A stretch of DNA of 64,000 nt from Leucobacter sp. cx-328 (GTDB taxonomy: Bacteria; Actinomycetota; Actinomycetes; Actinomycetales; Microbacteriaceae), in assembly GCF_014530035.1 (NCBI RefSeq), contig NZ_JACVMX010000002.1:372001-436000 (forward strand), given 5' to 3'. The position numbers and the translations under genes were made by a program. How positions within the stretch are numbered: the first letter of the stretch is position 1; each line of letters starts with the position of its first letter. This document shows positions 1-8,874 of the stretch, one piece after another. The notes under the pieces were generated by a model, which did not search any database, had not been told where the DNA came from, and worked only from the letters and a program-made list of their open reading frames with translations.

Positions 1-804
1 GGCGCCGGCTTCGGCAGCACCGTAGCCGCGGCCTGACCAGACAAAGCCCATCACGGCCTCGCCCGACTCGAGCTGCTGCTGCGCCTGCGCTCCCGTGGTC
101 CAGCCGATCATGTCGTCGCCGAGATCGCGGTACATGTTGAGTGCCTGCTCAATGTGTTCAGGTTTGAGATTCTCGAGATCGACGCCGGCGGCCAGAAGCG
201 GGAACTCGAGGTTTTGTGGATCGACATAGGTTGTCTGTGGGACTGCACGCTTGCCAGGGAACTTCTTGGTGTCGAAGAAGTCGGCAGCGCTCTTTGGCGG
301 GTTATCGCCGAAGACCTCGGTGTTGTACGCGATCACGAAACCGTACATAACGTTGGGGATCATGCACTCGTCAGTGAGCGTGCCCTCTGGCAGCTTCGAC
401 GTGTCGATGAGTGAGCGGTCGATCTTCTCGTACATGGTGCCGCAGCCTCTGGCTGAGTCGACCTGGGTCGTGTCGACGATGTCCCACGACACGTTGCCGC
501 TGTCGACCATTGCCTTGAGCTTTCCGGAGTCGAACGCATCCATCTGCATGGTGGCGCCGGAGGTCTGGGCGAGTGGCTGCCAGATGGCCTCGTCCTGCCC
601 CTCTTGGAAAATGCCGCCGGGGCCAGCGTAGGTGAGGGTGGTGCCCTCGAGGATGCCTTCCTTGATCTGTCCCGCGACGGGAGTGCCGAAGTCGCGGTCT
701 GCTGTGGGGGCTGCGTCATTGCCGCCGCCTGAGCACGCCGTCAGCAGCAGGGCTGCGGCACCAAGAGTTGCGAGGAGACTTGTGGTTCTGATGGGGTTCG
801 TCAT
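1..804 (-). CDS. Polyamine-type ABC transporter substrate-binding lipoprotein (C-terminus beyond window)
   Basis: Extracellular solute-binding protein of the spermidine/putrescine (PotD-like) family, a lipid-anchored receptor that would deliver substrate to an ABC permease lying outside the window. The reading frame is open from the ATG at 804 to the window edge (268 residues seen). It begins with a lipoprotein signal peptide whose lipobox reads LLTAC, with the lipidated Cys at residue 24, followed by a Gly/Ser linker. Mature motifs such as YAGPGG and FVIAYNTEVFG are typical of the family. It lies 80 bp downstream of the ureohydrolase gene on the same strand, which suggests import of arginine-derived guanidino compounds or polyamines. 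The substrate is inferred from context only. Confidence 0.85.
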   Translation of the reverse strand, partial: MTNPIRTTSLLATLGAAALLLTACSGGGNDAAPTADRDFGTPVAGQIKEGILEGTTLTYAGPGGIFQEGQDEAIWQPLAQTSGATMQMDAFDSGKLKAMVDSGNVSWDIVDTTQVDSARGCGTMYEKIDRSLIDTSKLPEGTLTDECMIPNVMYGFVIAYNTEVFGDNPPKSAADFFDTKKFPGKRAVPQTTYVDPQNLEFPLLAAGVDLENLKPEHIEQALNMYRDLGDDMIGWTTGAQAQQQLESGEAVMGFVWSGRGYGAAEAGA

Positions 805-884
805 TGAACTTCCATTTCTCTGTTGCGAGCGAACTCGCTGGAAAGTGGCGGTGCCGAAGCACCGCCACCGGGTAAAGAGCGGGG

Positions 885-1862
885 CTAGAGACCCCAGATT
901 GAAAGGAACTCGTAGGCTACGTGCGCCGCTGCGAGCGACGTCACGTTGGCATGGTCATACGAGGGTGCGACCTCAACGACGTCTGCGCCGACCACCTTGA
1001 GGGGAGCGAGACTGCGGATAAGGAACAGGAGCTCGCGGCTCGAGAGTCCGCCTGGCTCGGGCGTACCCGTGCCGGGAGCGAATGCGGGATCGAGCACGTC
1101 GATATCAACTGAGACATAGACGGGACGATCACCGAGGCGGGCGCGCATCTGATCGGCGATGCCGTGCAGCCCGGTGGTGAGGAACTCGCTTGCGTGCACG
1201 GTCTGGAAGCCGAGCGCCCGATCATCGGAGAGGTCGTGGTGATCGTAGAGTGATCCGCGGATTCCAATGTGCATGCAGCCCTCAGGATCCAGCAACCCTT
1301 CCTCGGCCGCCCGTCGGAACGGGGTGCCGTGGTGCGTCGATGCGCCGAAGTACGTGCCAAACGTGTCGATGTGCGCATCGAAATGCAGCACCGAGATCGG
1401 GCCGTGCTTGTCGAAGAGCGTCTTGATCGACGGGTACGCGACCGTGTGGTCACCACCGAGAATGACCAATTTCCCCGCGCGCTCGCGCGCAGCAGTGAGG
1501 CCGGTCACCATCGCATCAATCGCGGTCTCGATGCCAAACGGCGTGACCGCAAGGTTTCCAACATCGGCGACCTGGTGCTTTGCGAACGGGAACGAGTCAA
1601 GTTCAACGTGATGGGGGCGGATCAGATGGCTTGCGCTGCGAATACCCTCGGGGCCGAAACGTGCGCCGGGACGGTAGGTGACGCCCGAGTCGAAGGGGAT
1701 GCCGATGACACCGGCTGCTGACTCACCGACGTCGGCAAGGCGGGGGAGTCCCGCGAACGTGCCGGGGCCCGCGAAGCGCGGTACCTGCGAGAAATCTACC
1801 TGGCCAGTGATCTCGCGACCGTCTGGGCCGGGGGTGCGTACGTAGGGGATGTCGAGACTCAT
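885..1862 (-). CDS. Ureohydrolase (agmatinase / guanidinobutyrase family)
   Basis: Mn-dependent hydrolase that releases urea from a guanidino substrate. The binuclear metal motifs are intact: GGDHTV (His139), DAHID (Asp162, His164, Asp166) and SVDIDVLDPAFAPGTGTPEP (Asp253, Asp255). At 325 residues it has the usual family length. The start codon overlaps the stop of the upstream decarboxylase gene by four bases (ATGA), so the two are translationally coupled. Coupling to a 2-ketoarginine decarboxylase-like enzyme favours 4-guanidinobutyrate over agmatine as substrate, giving GABA plus urea. Sequence alone does not separate these specificities. Confidence 0.9.
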   Translation of the reverse strand: MSLDIPYVRTPGPDGREITGQVDFSQVPRFAGPGTFAGLPRLADVGESAAGVIGIPFDSGVTYRPGARFGPEGIRSASHLIRPHHVELDSFPFAKHQVADVGNLAVTPFGIETAIDAMVTGLTAARERAGKLVILGGDHTVAYPSIKTLFDKHGPISVLHFDAHIDTFGTYFGASTHHGTPFRRAAEEGLLDPEGCMHIGIRGSLYDHHDLSDDRALGFQTVHASEFLTTGLHGIADQMRARLGDRPVYVSVDIDVLDPAFAPGTGTPEPGGLSSRELLFLIRSLAPLKVVGADVVEVAPSYDHANVTSLAAAHVAYEFLSIWGL

Positions 1863-3514
1863 GCGTCTCCTCCTGGGTTCAGTGAATCGGCTTCAACGCG
1901 GTGGTCGGCAGGTGCCTGCACCACGATGACGGAAAGGCCCGGGCTAACGGTCGAGACCTTGATGGCGGCCTCGAGCTCCTCCGGGGTGGTCGGCTGAACG
2001 ACGTGCGCGCCGAAGCCGCGCGCGATCATGCCGAGATCCTGTGCGGTCGTGCGAACGCCGGCCGGCATGATGTTGGTGCGGGCGAACGAGACCTCGATCT
2101 CGCGGTAGCCGCCGTTATCCCAGATGATGTGGGTGACGTTCGCACCGAGGTCGCGTGCGGTTGCGAGTTCGGTGAGGGTGAACAGCGAGCTACCGTCGCC
2201 GGCGAGCGAGATGATCGGGGTATCGGGCCTGCCGATCGCGGCACCAATCGCCATCGGGAGCGCGGGGCCGAGCGTGCCGTACCCGTAGGGTGCGAGCCAG
2301 CGACCAGGCTCGTCGAGCGTGAGGAAGTGGTGCGACTGGTAGGCGACCTGCGCCGAGTCCGCCGTGAGAATCGCGTTTGCGGGGAGCGCGCGCTCGATGG
2401 CTGCGATCCATGGGGTGTGCGGATCCGCGGCACGTGCCTCAGCAAGTCCCTGGCGCGCGACCGCTGCCCGTGCCATGCCCGCCGTCGACGCCTCGGGGGC
2501 GAGCATGGGCAGCTGCGCGAGCGCGTGCGCGAGGAAGTCACCGACGCGCATCTGCAGCGTTGGCCGGGTCTGGTCAGGGTGGGTGACCGTGGGGTCGATG
2601 TCGACGCGCACGATGTCAGCCATCTTAGGCTCGGGGGAACCGGTGAACAGCACCTCGAAGTCCGACAGCTCGGTGCCGAGACCAATGATGAGGTCGGCGT
2701 CCTCCACAAGTTCCTGCGTGCGAGGGAAAGGCATGCTGATGCCAGCGTTCAGCGGATGATCGGTCGTGAGCAGCCCCTTCGCATTGCCGGTCAGGATGAG
2801 CGGGGCCGCAATCTGCTCCACGAACTCCTGCACCGCAGGGCCGTCATGCCGAGCACCGCCGCCGGCGATGATGACGGGGCGCTTGGCTGCAGCGATCCGC
2901 GCCACTGCCTCGTCGATGGCCGCCGCAGTCGCGCCAGGAACCGGGGGAGCCGCCGCCGTTGCTCCTGCGGCGACCGACGCGCTCGCCGCAGGGCGGTGGA
3001 TCTCGCCGACCTCTTCTTCAAGCATGTCACGTGGGATGCCGATGTAGACGGGGCGCGGGCGCTCGGTCTCCCAGCGGGTGAACGCCTCGTCAATGAGCTC
3101 GATCGCGCGCTCTGGGGTGGTGACGGTCTCACTGATGAGGGTGAATGGGCGGAGCACGTCTGCCAGGTCAGGGGTGTCGTGCAGAGTGCCACGGTGGGCA
3201 CCGAGCTCGGGGCGGGTGACGGTCGATCCGATGATGAGCATAGGGATCGAATCGTGCCAGGCCTGTCCGATCGGTGTGAGCGCGTTGAGTACGCCTGGGC
3301 CGGTGATGAGGTAGCACACGCCTGGCTTGCCGGTCGTGCGGGTGTAGGCGTCGGCCATGAACCCTGCGCCCTGCTCGTGGCGAGGGATCGTGACGTTGAG
3401 TCCGCTCTTGTCGATATCGCGGAACAGTTCGAGCGTGTGCACGCCAGGGATGCCGAAGATGTGTTCCACACCGTATTCGGTGAGTAGTGAACTGATGGCC
3501 TGACCGAGTCGCAT
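1859..3514 (-). CDS. Thiamine-pyrophosphate decarboxylase, probably 5-guanidino-2-oxopentanoate decarboxylase (AruI-like)
   Basis: 551-residue member of the acetolactate-synthase-like TPP enzyme family. The N-terminal PYR domain has the catalytic Glu in RHEQGAGFMADAY, and the C-terminal PP domain has the TPP/Mg motif AGDGSSLFT followed by DNGGY. The ATG at 3514 is chosen because AGGAGGGG lies just upstream; longer in-frame extensions have no such site. The gene precedes and overlaps the ureohydrolase gene. In the arginine transaminase pathway AruI decarboxylates 2-ketoarginine to 4-guanidinobutyraldehyde, and a guanidinobutyrase acts two steps later, so this assignment fits the neighbourhood. 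A generic acetolactate-synthase-like role cannot be excluded. Confidence 0.8.
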   Translation of the reverse strand: MRLGQAISSLLTEYGVEHIFGIPGVHTLELFRDIDKSGLNVTIPRHEQGAGFMADAYTRTTGKPGVCYLITGPGVLNALTPIGQAWHDSIPMLIIGSTVTRPELGAHRGTLHDTPDLADVLRPFTLISETVTTPERAIELIDEAFTRWETERPRPVYIGIPRDMLEEEVGEIHRPAASASVAAGATAAAPPVPGATAAAIDEAVARIAAAKRPVIIAGGGARHDGPAVQEFVEQIAAPLILTGNAKGLLTTDHPLNAGISMPFPRTQELVEDADLIIGLGTELSDFEVLFTGSPEPKMADIVRVDIDPTVTHPDQTRPTLQMRVGDFLAHALAQLPMLAPEASTAGMARAAVARQGLAEARAADPHTPWIAAIERALPANAILTADSAQVAYQSHHFLTLDEPGRWLAPYGYGTLGPALPMAIGAAIGRPDTPIISLAGDGSSLFTLTELATARDLGANVTHIIWDNGGYREIEVSFARTNIMPAGVRTTAQDLGMIARGFGAHVVQPTTPEELEAAIKVSTVSPGLSVIVVQAPADHRVEADSLNPGGDA

Positions 3515-3528
3515 GTGACCCCTCCTGC

Positions 3529-3546
3529 GCAGACATCGTTGTCTGC
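3529..3546. promoter_or_regulatory. Palindrome in the leader of the decarboxylase operon
   Basis: Perfect inverted repeat GCAGACA-TCGT-TGTCTGC, directly upstream of the Shine-Dalgarno of the decarboxylase gene. It could be an operator half or an mRNA hairpin affecting ribosome access. Its function is inferred. Confidence 0.45.
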
Positions 3547-3555
3547 AATCGATGT

Positions 3556-3584
3556 GTGACACAACCCCAACTGTTTTGTGTCAC
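3556..3584. promoter_or_regulatory. Inverted-repeat operator between the catabolic operon and its XRE-cupin regulator
   Basis: GTGACACAA, an 11-bp spacer, then TTGTGTCAC: a perfect 9-bp inverted repeat with centres two helical turns apart. It lies in the divergent intergenic region, nearer the operon start, and is the best candidate binding site for the adjacent XRE-cupin regulator. Confidence 0.6.
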
Positions 3585-3703
3585 GTTACTCTTTGCAGTG
3601 ATACTAAACACGCAGAGCGGGTTCGGTCAATCATCGATTTGTAACGAAGCCGTATGCTTCAGGTAGACACATCGGGGTAGATCACACGACGAGGAGCGAT
3701 CGC

Positions 3704-4291
3704 ATGACGGAGCTGACCACCGCGCGACCACCGTTGAATACCGGCACGGACCAGCTCACACAGATCGGATTCCGGCTTCGCGTCGCCCGTGAAGAGCGCG
3801 GCATGACAATCAGCAGCGTCGCCGACTTCACCGGGCTCACCAAGGGCTTCATCTCGCAGGTGGAGCGCGGCCTTACCTCTCCTTCCATCACGTCGCTTGC
3901 TGCGATCTGTGATGCACTGACGATGCCGATGGGGCGCCTGTTCGATCCGCCCACCGTGCACGTCAGCCGCAATGCAGAACGCGCGCCGTCGCACCTCATG
4001 GGGAACGGGCTTGAAGACATCATCCTCACGCCACCCGGGCAGAGCGGACTCCAGGTCATCGAAACCACCATCGAGCCCGGCGGCGGATCCGTGACCGAAC
4101 CCTACCGACTCCCGGTAGACCGCGAGTTCGTGGTTGTGCTTGAGGGCGTGCTAGAACTGACGATCGAGAGTGACACCTACCTCATCGGGGAGGGCGACGC
4201 CGTCACCTTCGATGCGCGCCACGCACACACCTGGAGTAACCCCTCTGAGACCGACCGTACCCGCGTGATGTGGGTGTTGACCTCGGCGTAG
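3704..4291 (+). CDS. XRE-family regulator with C-terminal cupin domain
   Basis: 195-residue transcription factor. An N-terminal helix-turn-helix (about residues 20-75, with TISSVADFTGLTKGFISQVE) is followed by a cupin sensor domain (about 120-190). Proteins of this PuuR-like layout usually control amino-acid or polyamine catabolism, with the cupin binding a small ligand. The gene is transcribed divergently from the decarboxylase/ureohydrolase operon across a 190-bp region that holds two inverted repeats. It is therefore the probable local regulator. GAGGAG upstream of the ATG supports the start. Confidence 0.88.
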   Translation: MTELTTARPPLNTGTDQLTQIGFRLRVAREERGMTISSVADFTGLTKGFISQVERGLTSPSITSLAAICDALTMPMGRLFDPPTVHVSRNAERAPSHLMGNGLEDIILTPPGQSGLQVIETTIEPGGGSVTEPYRLPVDREFVVVLEGVLELTIESDTYLIGEGDAVTFDARHAHTWSNPSETDRTRVMWVLTSA

Positions 4292-4303
4292 CCGGGCACC
4301 AAA

Positions 4304-4343
4304 AGGGCGCGGATCGTGGCGTTGCTGCCGTGATCCGCGCCCT
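4304..4343. terminator. Bidirectional terminator hairpin
   Basis: 12-bp stem (AGGGCGCGGATC paired with its exact complement) with a 16-nt loop, between the convergent regulator and XPB helicase genes. Confidence 0.75.
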
Positions 4344-4351
4344 GACATGAT

Positions 4352-6073
4352 CTAGATCTGGTCGGCGTCGAGAATCGTGTACGCGTACCCCTGCTCGGCG
4401 AGGAACCGCTGGCGGTTCTGCGCGAAATCTTGGTCGACGGTGTCGCGCGCGATGAGTGTGTAGAACGACGCCTTCACGTCTTTGCCCTTCGGGCGCAGCA
4501 GACGGCCGAGGCGCTGCGCCTCTTCCTGGCGCGAGCCGTACGAACCCGAGATCTGCACGGCGACCGAAGCATCGGGGAGATCGACCGAGAAATTGGCTAC
4601 CTTCGAGACCACGAGGGTCTTGATCTCGCCCGTGCGGAACGCGTTGAACAGGTCCTCACGCTCGTTCACCGGGGTCTGACCCGTGATGAGTGCTGCACCG
4701 AGCGAGGCGGCCATCGACTCGAGCTGGTCAATGTACTGGCCGATGACGAGCACACTCTCGCCGGGATGCTTTGCGATGATGCGGCGCGCGATCTCTTCCT
4801 TCTCGGGGGTCGAAGAAGCGATGCGGTAGCGGTCCTGATCTTCGGCAGCTGCGTACTGGTAGCGCTCGCCCTCTGGGAGGTCGATGCGCACCTCGAAGCA
4901 CTCTGCGGGGGCGATGAAGCCCTGCGCCTCGATGTCCTTCCAGGCTGCCTCGTACCGCTTCGGGCCGATGAGGCTGAATACGTCGCCCTCGCGGCCGTCC
5001 TCGCGCACGAGCGTCGCGGTGAGGCCGAGGCGGCGGCGCGCCTGCAGGTCGGCGGTGAGCTTGAACACTGGCGCGGGGAGCAGGTGCACCTCGTCGTAGA
5101 CGATGACACCCCAGTCCTCAGCATCGAGGAGCGACAGGTGAGCGTACTCACCCTTCCGCTTGCTCGTGAGGATCTGGTAGGTCGCGATCGTAACGGGCTT
5201 CACTTCCTTGACCTGGCCCGAGTACTCGCCGATGTCTTCGGCCGTGAGGTTCGTGCGGCGCAGCAGCTCGTCGCGCCACTGGCGAGCCGAGACAGCGTTG
5301 GTCACGAGAATCAGGGTCTTCGCGCCGACCGCAGCCATCGAGGCAGCGCCAACGATCGTCTTGCCCGCACCACAGGGAAGCACGACAACGCCGGAGCCGC
5401 CCTTCTCGAAGGCGTCAACCGCGCGCTGCTGGTAGTCACGCAGCTGCCAGCCACCCTCGCCATCGCTCTGCGCGAGCTCGATGTCGTAGGGTTCGCCGGG
5501 GGTGTAGCCTGCGAGATCCTCTGCCGGCCAGCCGCGAGCGACCAGCTGCTGCTTGAGTTCGCCGCGCGCCCACGGCGCAATTACGTAGGTGTGCTCGTCG
5601 AGCTTCGTCTCGATGAGGGGTGCGATCTTCTTCGCGCTCACAACCTCGCGGAGGATGGTGGGCTCTTCCGAACGCAGGATGAGCGCGCCAGCGGTCGCCG
5701 CAAGCGCCTCCGTCGCCGAGGTGGGCAGCGGGGCAGCCTGCGCAGCGGCGATCTCTTCTTCGGTAAGTGGCTTACGCTCAATTGTGAGACGGCCGTAGCG
5801 GCGCATAGTGTCGCCGATCTCGCTCGCGACGCCCGACGGAACCGGGAACTTTGCGAACGTGTTCAGCGTCTCAAGGATCTCTTCGGCCGTGTGGCCAGCC
5901 GCGCGTGCATTCCACAGACCGAGCCGCGTGACACGGTAGGTGTGAATGTGCTCGGGAGCACGTTCAAGCTCAGCGAACACGGCCAGCGCGTGACGCGCCT
6001 CTTCAGCGTCGGGGTGTGCCACCTCGAGCAGAACGGTGTGGTCGCTTTGAACGATAAGAGGACCGAGAGTCAT
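4352..6073 (-). CDS. XPB/ERCC3-like DNA helicase
   Basis: 573-residue superfamily 2 DNA helicase of the XPB type found in actinobacteria, expected to translocate on DNA during repair or transcription-linked processes. An N-terminal DNA-damage-recognition-like region precedes the motor. Walker A is PCGAGKTIVGA and the motif II box is YDEVH. Motif VI reads RLGRLLRPKG, in the second RecA-like lobe. A -10 box TAGAAT at 6082-6087 ends 8 nt before the ATG, so the mRNA is probably leaderless. The next gene upstream is a helicase-associated protein in the same orientation, 54 bp away. Confidence 0.93.
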   Translation of the reverse strand: MTLGPLIVQSDHTVLLEVAHPDAEEARHALAVFAELERAPEHIHTYRVTRLGLWNARAAGHTAEEILETLNTFAKFPVPSGVASEIGDTMRRYGRLTIERKPLTEEEIAAAQAAPLPTSATEALAATAGALILRSEEPTILREVVSAKKIAPLIETKLDEHTYVIAPWARGELKQQLVARGWPAEDLAGYTPGEPYDIELAQSDGEGGWQLRDYQQRAVDAFEKGGSGVVVLPCGAGKTIVGAASMAAVGAKTLILVTNAVSARQWRDELLRRTNLTAEDIGEYSGQVKEVKPVTIATYQILTSKRKGEYAHLSLLDAEDWGVIVYDEVHLLPAPVFKLTADLQARRRLGLTATLVREDGREGDVFSLIGPKRYEAAWKDIEAQGFIAPAECFEVRIDLPEGERYQYAAAEDQDRYRIASSTPEKEEIARRIIAKHPGESVLVIGQYIDQLESMAASLGAALITGQTPVNEREDLFNAFRTGEIKTLVVSKVANFSVDLPDASVAVQISGSYGSRQEEAQRLGRLLRPKGKDVKASFYTLIARDTVDQDFAQNRQRFLAEQGYAYTILDADQI

Positions 6074-6127
6074 AACGACCTATTCTACCGGCGACTCCCG
6101 AACTTCGGCAGGGCGCGGCGTGGTTCG

Positions 6128-7963
6128 CTACTTGCCAGGGAGTTCAGCGGGTTCGGCAACCGTAATTGCGGCGACCGGGAACGTACGTTCCACACCAGCC
6201 TGCACGTCAAGCGCGCGCACGCGACCGGCCCCAATCGAGATCGGAGTCACCACGAAGTCGCGGCGATCACCGCGAATCTCCACTGTCACGCGCATCGTCA
6301 ACTTGTCTTTGTGGGCGAGCGCAAGGCGGCCGGGAATGTCACCCAGACCGTCACTCTGCGAGTTCACGCTCGAGACACGGTCGACGAGCGCGGTGATGCT
6401 GTCGGTGGGTGCGGGCTCCATGTCGCTCGTCACCGGTGTCGCTGTTGCTGACGCTGCGGTCTCGGCCGTAGCTGCCTCGGTCGCCGAAGCGGCCTGCTGA
6501 GCGAGTGCGGGGTCAGTCATAAAGCTCGGTGCCATCGCGGGATACCGGGCCTCGATCAGCGCACTCAGCACGTGATCGGCGCGCAACTGGGAATACAGGG
6601 TGCGATTGTCAGGCTCGGTGGCCTCGCCGGGCACGGGCTCCGCGTAGTGCAGCTGTAGGTGGGCGAGCGTGCGGTCGACGAGCAGCGTCGCCGTGAGCGC
6701 AGGGTCGCGCACCTCCAGCCGCGCGCGACCGTTGAAGCCATCGTGTTCGTGCACGATGAGGCTGCCGGTGCGCGATGCCGCGGCCGAAATCAGGTAGTCA
6801 AGCGGCTGTGGGACGCCCGTGAGTGACAACCGCTCAAACGTGGCGCGGATCGTTGCCTCACTCACACCTCGGTCGAACGCGCTCATCATCGCTGCCTCGG
6901 TCACGCGAAGCGTCGAAGCGACGCCGATGTGCTCGGGGATCGTGCACTCCGCAAGCGCTGCCTCGTCAGCTGCCGCGAGCGGACCGGGCACGATCACGCT
7001 CAGGTCAGGCTGCACGTAGACGCCGGGAACCGGCGCGGGAAGTTCTTCGGCGGCCTCACGTGCTGCCGCAAGATCTCCCGCGAGCATGGCCTCGCCAGCC
7101 GCGGAAAGCTGGCCGTCAACAGTGACGCCAAGTGCGTCCCAGGTAGCAGCAGTGCAGGCAGCCTCGTCGCGGGTCGCCTGTGACACGAAGGGAAACAGCC
7201 GCGGCAGATCGGTGAGTGCGGCCGTCACATTCGTGCGATCTGCGAGCGCGTAGGTCAGAACCTCTGGGGCGGGGAGCGTCGCGGCAGCGAGGGTGAGCCA
7301 GCGCTCAGCCTGCGGATCCGCCAACCAACGTAGCCCAGCCGCCGCCGGTACGAGCGAATCAGCATCAGACGCGACGAGCAGGCTGGCCGCACGCGCGAGA
7401 GCGAGCACGGCGAACGCCTCATCTTCTGTGGTGCCGTGTTGCTCGGCGAGCCCACGAACCGCGGTGGTCTGCGGCTTTCCTGTGCGATTCAGACGCAGCG
7501 GTGCCTGAGACAGGGCGCGGATCACCGCAGCAACCTGCCCCATCATCGTCAGCGCCGGCACGTACCAGTGTTCGAGCTCAGACGGCGCCGCAGACGGAGA
7601 AGGCTCTGGCGCCTGCTGGCTTGCATCCCAGCCGTGCTCTGCACCGAGTGTTGCTAGGACAGCGTCAACCTCGGGGAGCTGAGCCGTCGGCTGTTCGGGG
7701 GAACGGCCGAGGAGGCCAAGCCGTTTCAGCGCCTTGATCTCAGCCGGACGCGCCTTCGCGGGATGCGCAAGCGCTCGCAGCTGGGCATGGTTGAGCGTGC
7801 GCAAGACGGTCTGCACCGACTCTGGCCGCAGGAGTGCCTGCGCAAGATCGATGCTGTCGTTGATCTGATCGGGATACCCGACGCGACGGGCGCGCACGAG
7901 GCACGTCAGGCCGTCACGATCGAGATCCGCGATCGTGGTAGCAAGCGCCAGGGTTCCGCTCAT
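6128..7963 (-). CDS. Helicase-associated protein (XPB/Ssl2-like C-terminal domain)
   Basis: 611-residue actinobacterial protein routinely encoded beside XPB. The segment around residues 295-395 (YVQPDLSVIVPGPL, then a run resembling YRIT...AFDRGVSEATI) matches the helicase C-terminal domain family PF13625. There are no Walker motifs, so it is not itself a motor. It is probably an accessory or regulator of the downstream XPB helicase. A Shine-Dalgarno AAGGAA precedes the ATG at 7963. Its precise function is unknown to me. Confidence 0.8.
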   Translation of the reverse strand: MSGTLALATTIADLDRDGLTCLVRARRVGYPDQINDSIDLAQALLRPESVQTVLRTLNHAQLRALAHPAKARPAEIKALKRLGLLGRSPEQPTAQLPEVDAVLATLGAEHGWDASQQAPEPSPSAAPSELEHWYVPALTMMGQVAAVIRALSQAPLRLNRTGKPQTTAVRGLAEQHGTTEDEAFAVLALARAASLLVASDADSLVPAAAGLRWLADPQAERWLTLAAATLPAPEVLTYALADRTNVTAALTDLPRLFPFVSQATRDEAACTAATWDALGVTVDGQLSAAGEAMLAGDLAAAREAAEELPAPVPGVYVQPDLSVIVPGPLAAADEAALAECTIPEHIGVASTLRVTEAAMMSAFDRGVSEATIRATFERLSLTGVPQPLDYLISAAASRTGSLIVHEHDGFNGRARLEVRDPALTATLLVDRTLAHLQLHYAEPVPGEATEPDNRTLYSQLRADHVLSALIEARYPAMAPSFMTDPALAQQAASATEAATAETAASATATPVTSDMEPAPTDSITALVDRVSSVNSQSDGLGDIPGRLALAHKDKLTMRVTVEIRGDRRDFVVTPISIGAGRVRALDVQAGVERTFPVAAITVAEPAELPGK

Positions 7964-8015
7964 AGTGCCGAGTTCCTTGTGCCGGTTCCGAGTTCAGAGG
8001 CTGTGTCGCGCAGGA

Positions 8016-8282
8016 CTACGCCTTGCGCGACTTCTTCGCTGCGCGGCTCCGGCGAACCTGCGCGGTAGTTACTAGTGCAATGAGCATGGCAAAGCCGGCG
8101 GGCAGACCGTAGATAGTCATGCCATACACGTACGGCCAGAAGCCTGCAGCAAGGTCAGCGGTGCCGTTCAAGCCGGCAGCAAGCGTCACAAAGAACGAGA
8201 TAAGCGCGATAGCGATGATCGCAATAGTCGCGTACGCGAGGACGCGCTCGATCACCGAAGCGGAAGAATTGTCGGTATCCAT
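8016..8282 (-). CDS. Small two-helix membrane protein
   Basis: 88-residue protein with two hydrophobic segments (about 15-40 and 48-72) and a strongly basic C-terminus (RRSRAAKKSRKA), conserved in type among Microbacteriaceae but of unknown function. The ATG at 8282 is preferred to the one at 8291 because a -10 box TAGAAT (8290-8295, minus strand) ends 7 nt before it, the usual geometry for leaderless genes in this window. Confidence 0.7.
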   Translation of the reverse strand: MDTDNSSASVIERVLAYATIAIIAIALISFFVTLAAGLNGTADLAAGFWPYVYGMTIYGLPAGFAMLIALVTTAQVRRSRAAKKSRKA

Positions 8283-8477
8283 CCGCACCATTCTACCGGC
8301 GATGGGTGAAACTGCCCAGGGCGATGCTGGGAATTGCGCGGTAAGCTTGACGAGATATGCCGGTTGACCGGCAGGTGGACGATTGTTCTGCCCCTTATCC
8401 GCGAGACGTTGGTCGTGTGCAGTGATATGACCGATCCGCGCTCCCGCGAATCAGAGACGAAACAGGAGTGTCAAGGC

Positions 8478-8855
8478 ATGCCGAACGGCAAAGTCAGGTT
8501 TTACGACGAAGAAAAGGGCTTCGGCTTCATCCAAGGCGAAGATGGCGCGCAGGTCTACTTGCACGCCTCGGTGCTGCCAGATGGCGCAGACGTTCGCGCC
8601 GGAACTCGGCTCGAGTACAGCGTCGGCGAAGGTCGCCGCGGCCCCCAGGCGCTGTCGGTACGCGTCATTGACACCCCGCGTCTTGCGCGCCGCTCACGGA
8701 AGTCGGCAGACGAGATGGCGATCATCATCGAGGATCTCGTGAAGCTGCTCGACAGCGTTGGCACGGACCTCAAGGCTGGTCAATACCCTGACCGTCCGAT
8801 GTCGCGCAAGGTCGCGACGATGCTGCGTCATATCGCAGATGATTTTGATGTCTAA
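8478..8855 (+). CDS. Cold-shock-domain protein with C-terminal extension
   Basis: 125-residue RNA/DNA-binding protein. The cold-shock domain covers about residues 1-65 with the RNP1 motif KGFGFI. A helical extension of about 60 residues follows, typical of the larger actinobacterial Csp proteins. The ATG at 8478 is preceded by CAGGAG. The DUF3027 gene starts 19 bp downstream of its stop, and this pairing is common in actinobacteria. It is likely a transcript chaperone. Confidence 0.9.
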   Translation: MPNGKVRFYDEEKGFGFIQGEDGAQVYLHASVLPDGADVRAGTRLEYSVGEGRRGPQALSVRVIDTPRLARRSRKSADEMAIIIEDLVKLLDSVGTDLKAGQYPDRPMSRKVATMLRHIADDFDV

Positions 8856-8874
8856 ATTGAGCGAGGAAGAGCGC

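Noticed and set aside
1901..3487. 528-codon plus-strand frame opposite the decarboxylase gene
   Set aside because: Arg/Asp-rich shadow of a well-supported TPP enzyme gene.
4430..6451. 673-codon plus-strand frame opposite the XPB helicase
   Set aside because: Antisense shadow, Arg/Leu/Val-rich with no domain; the helicase on the other strand is certain.
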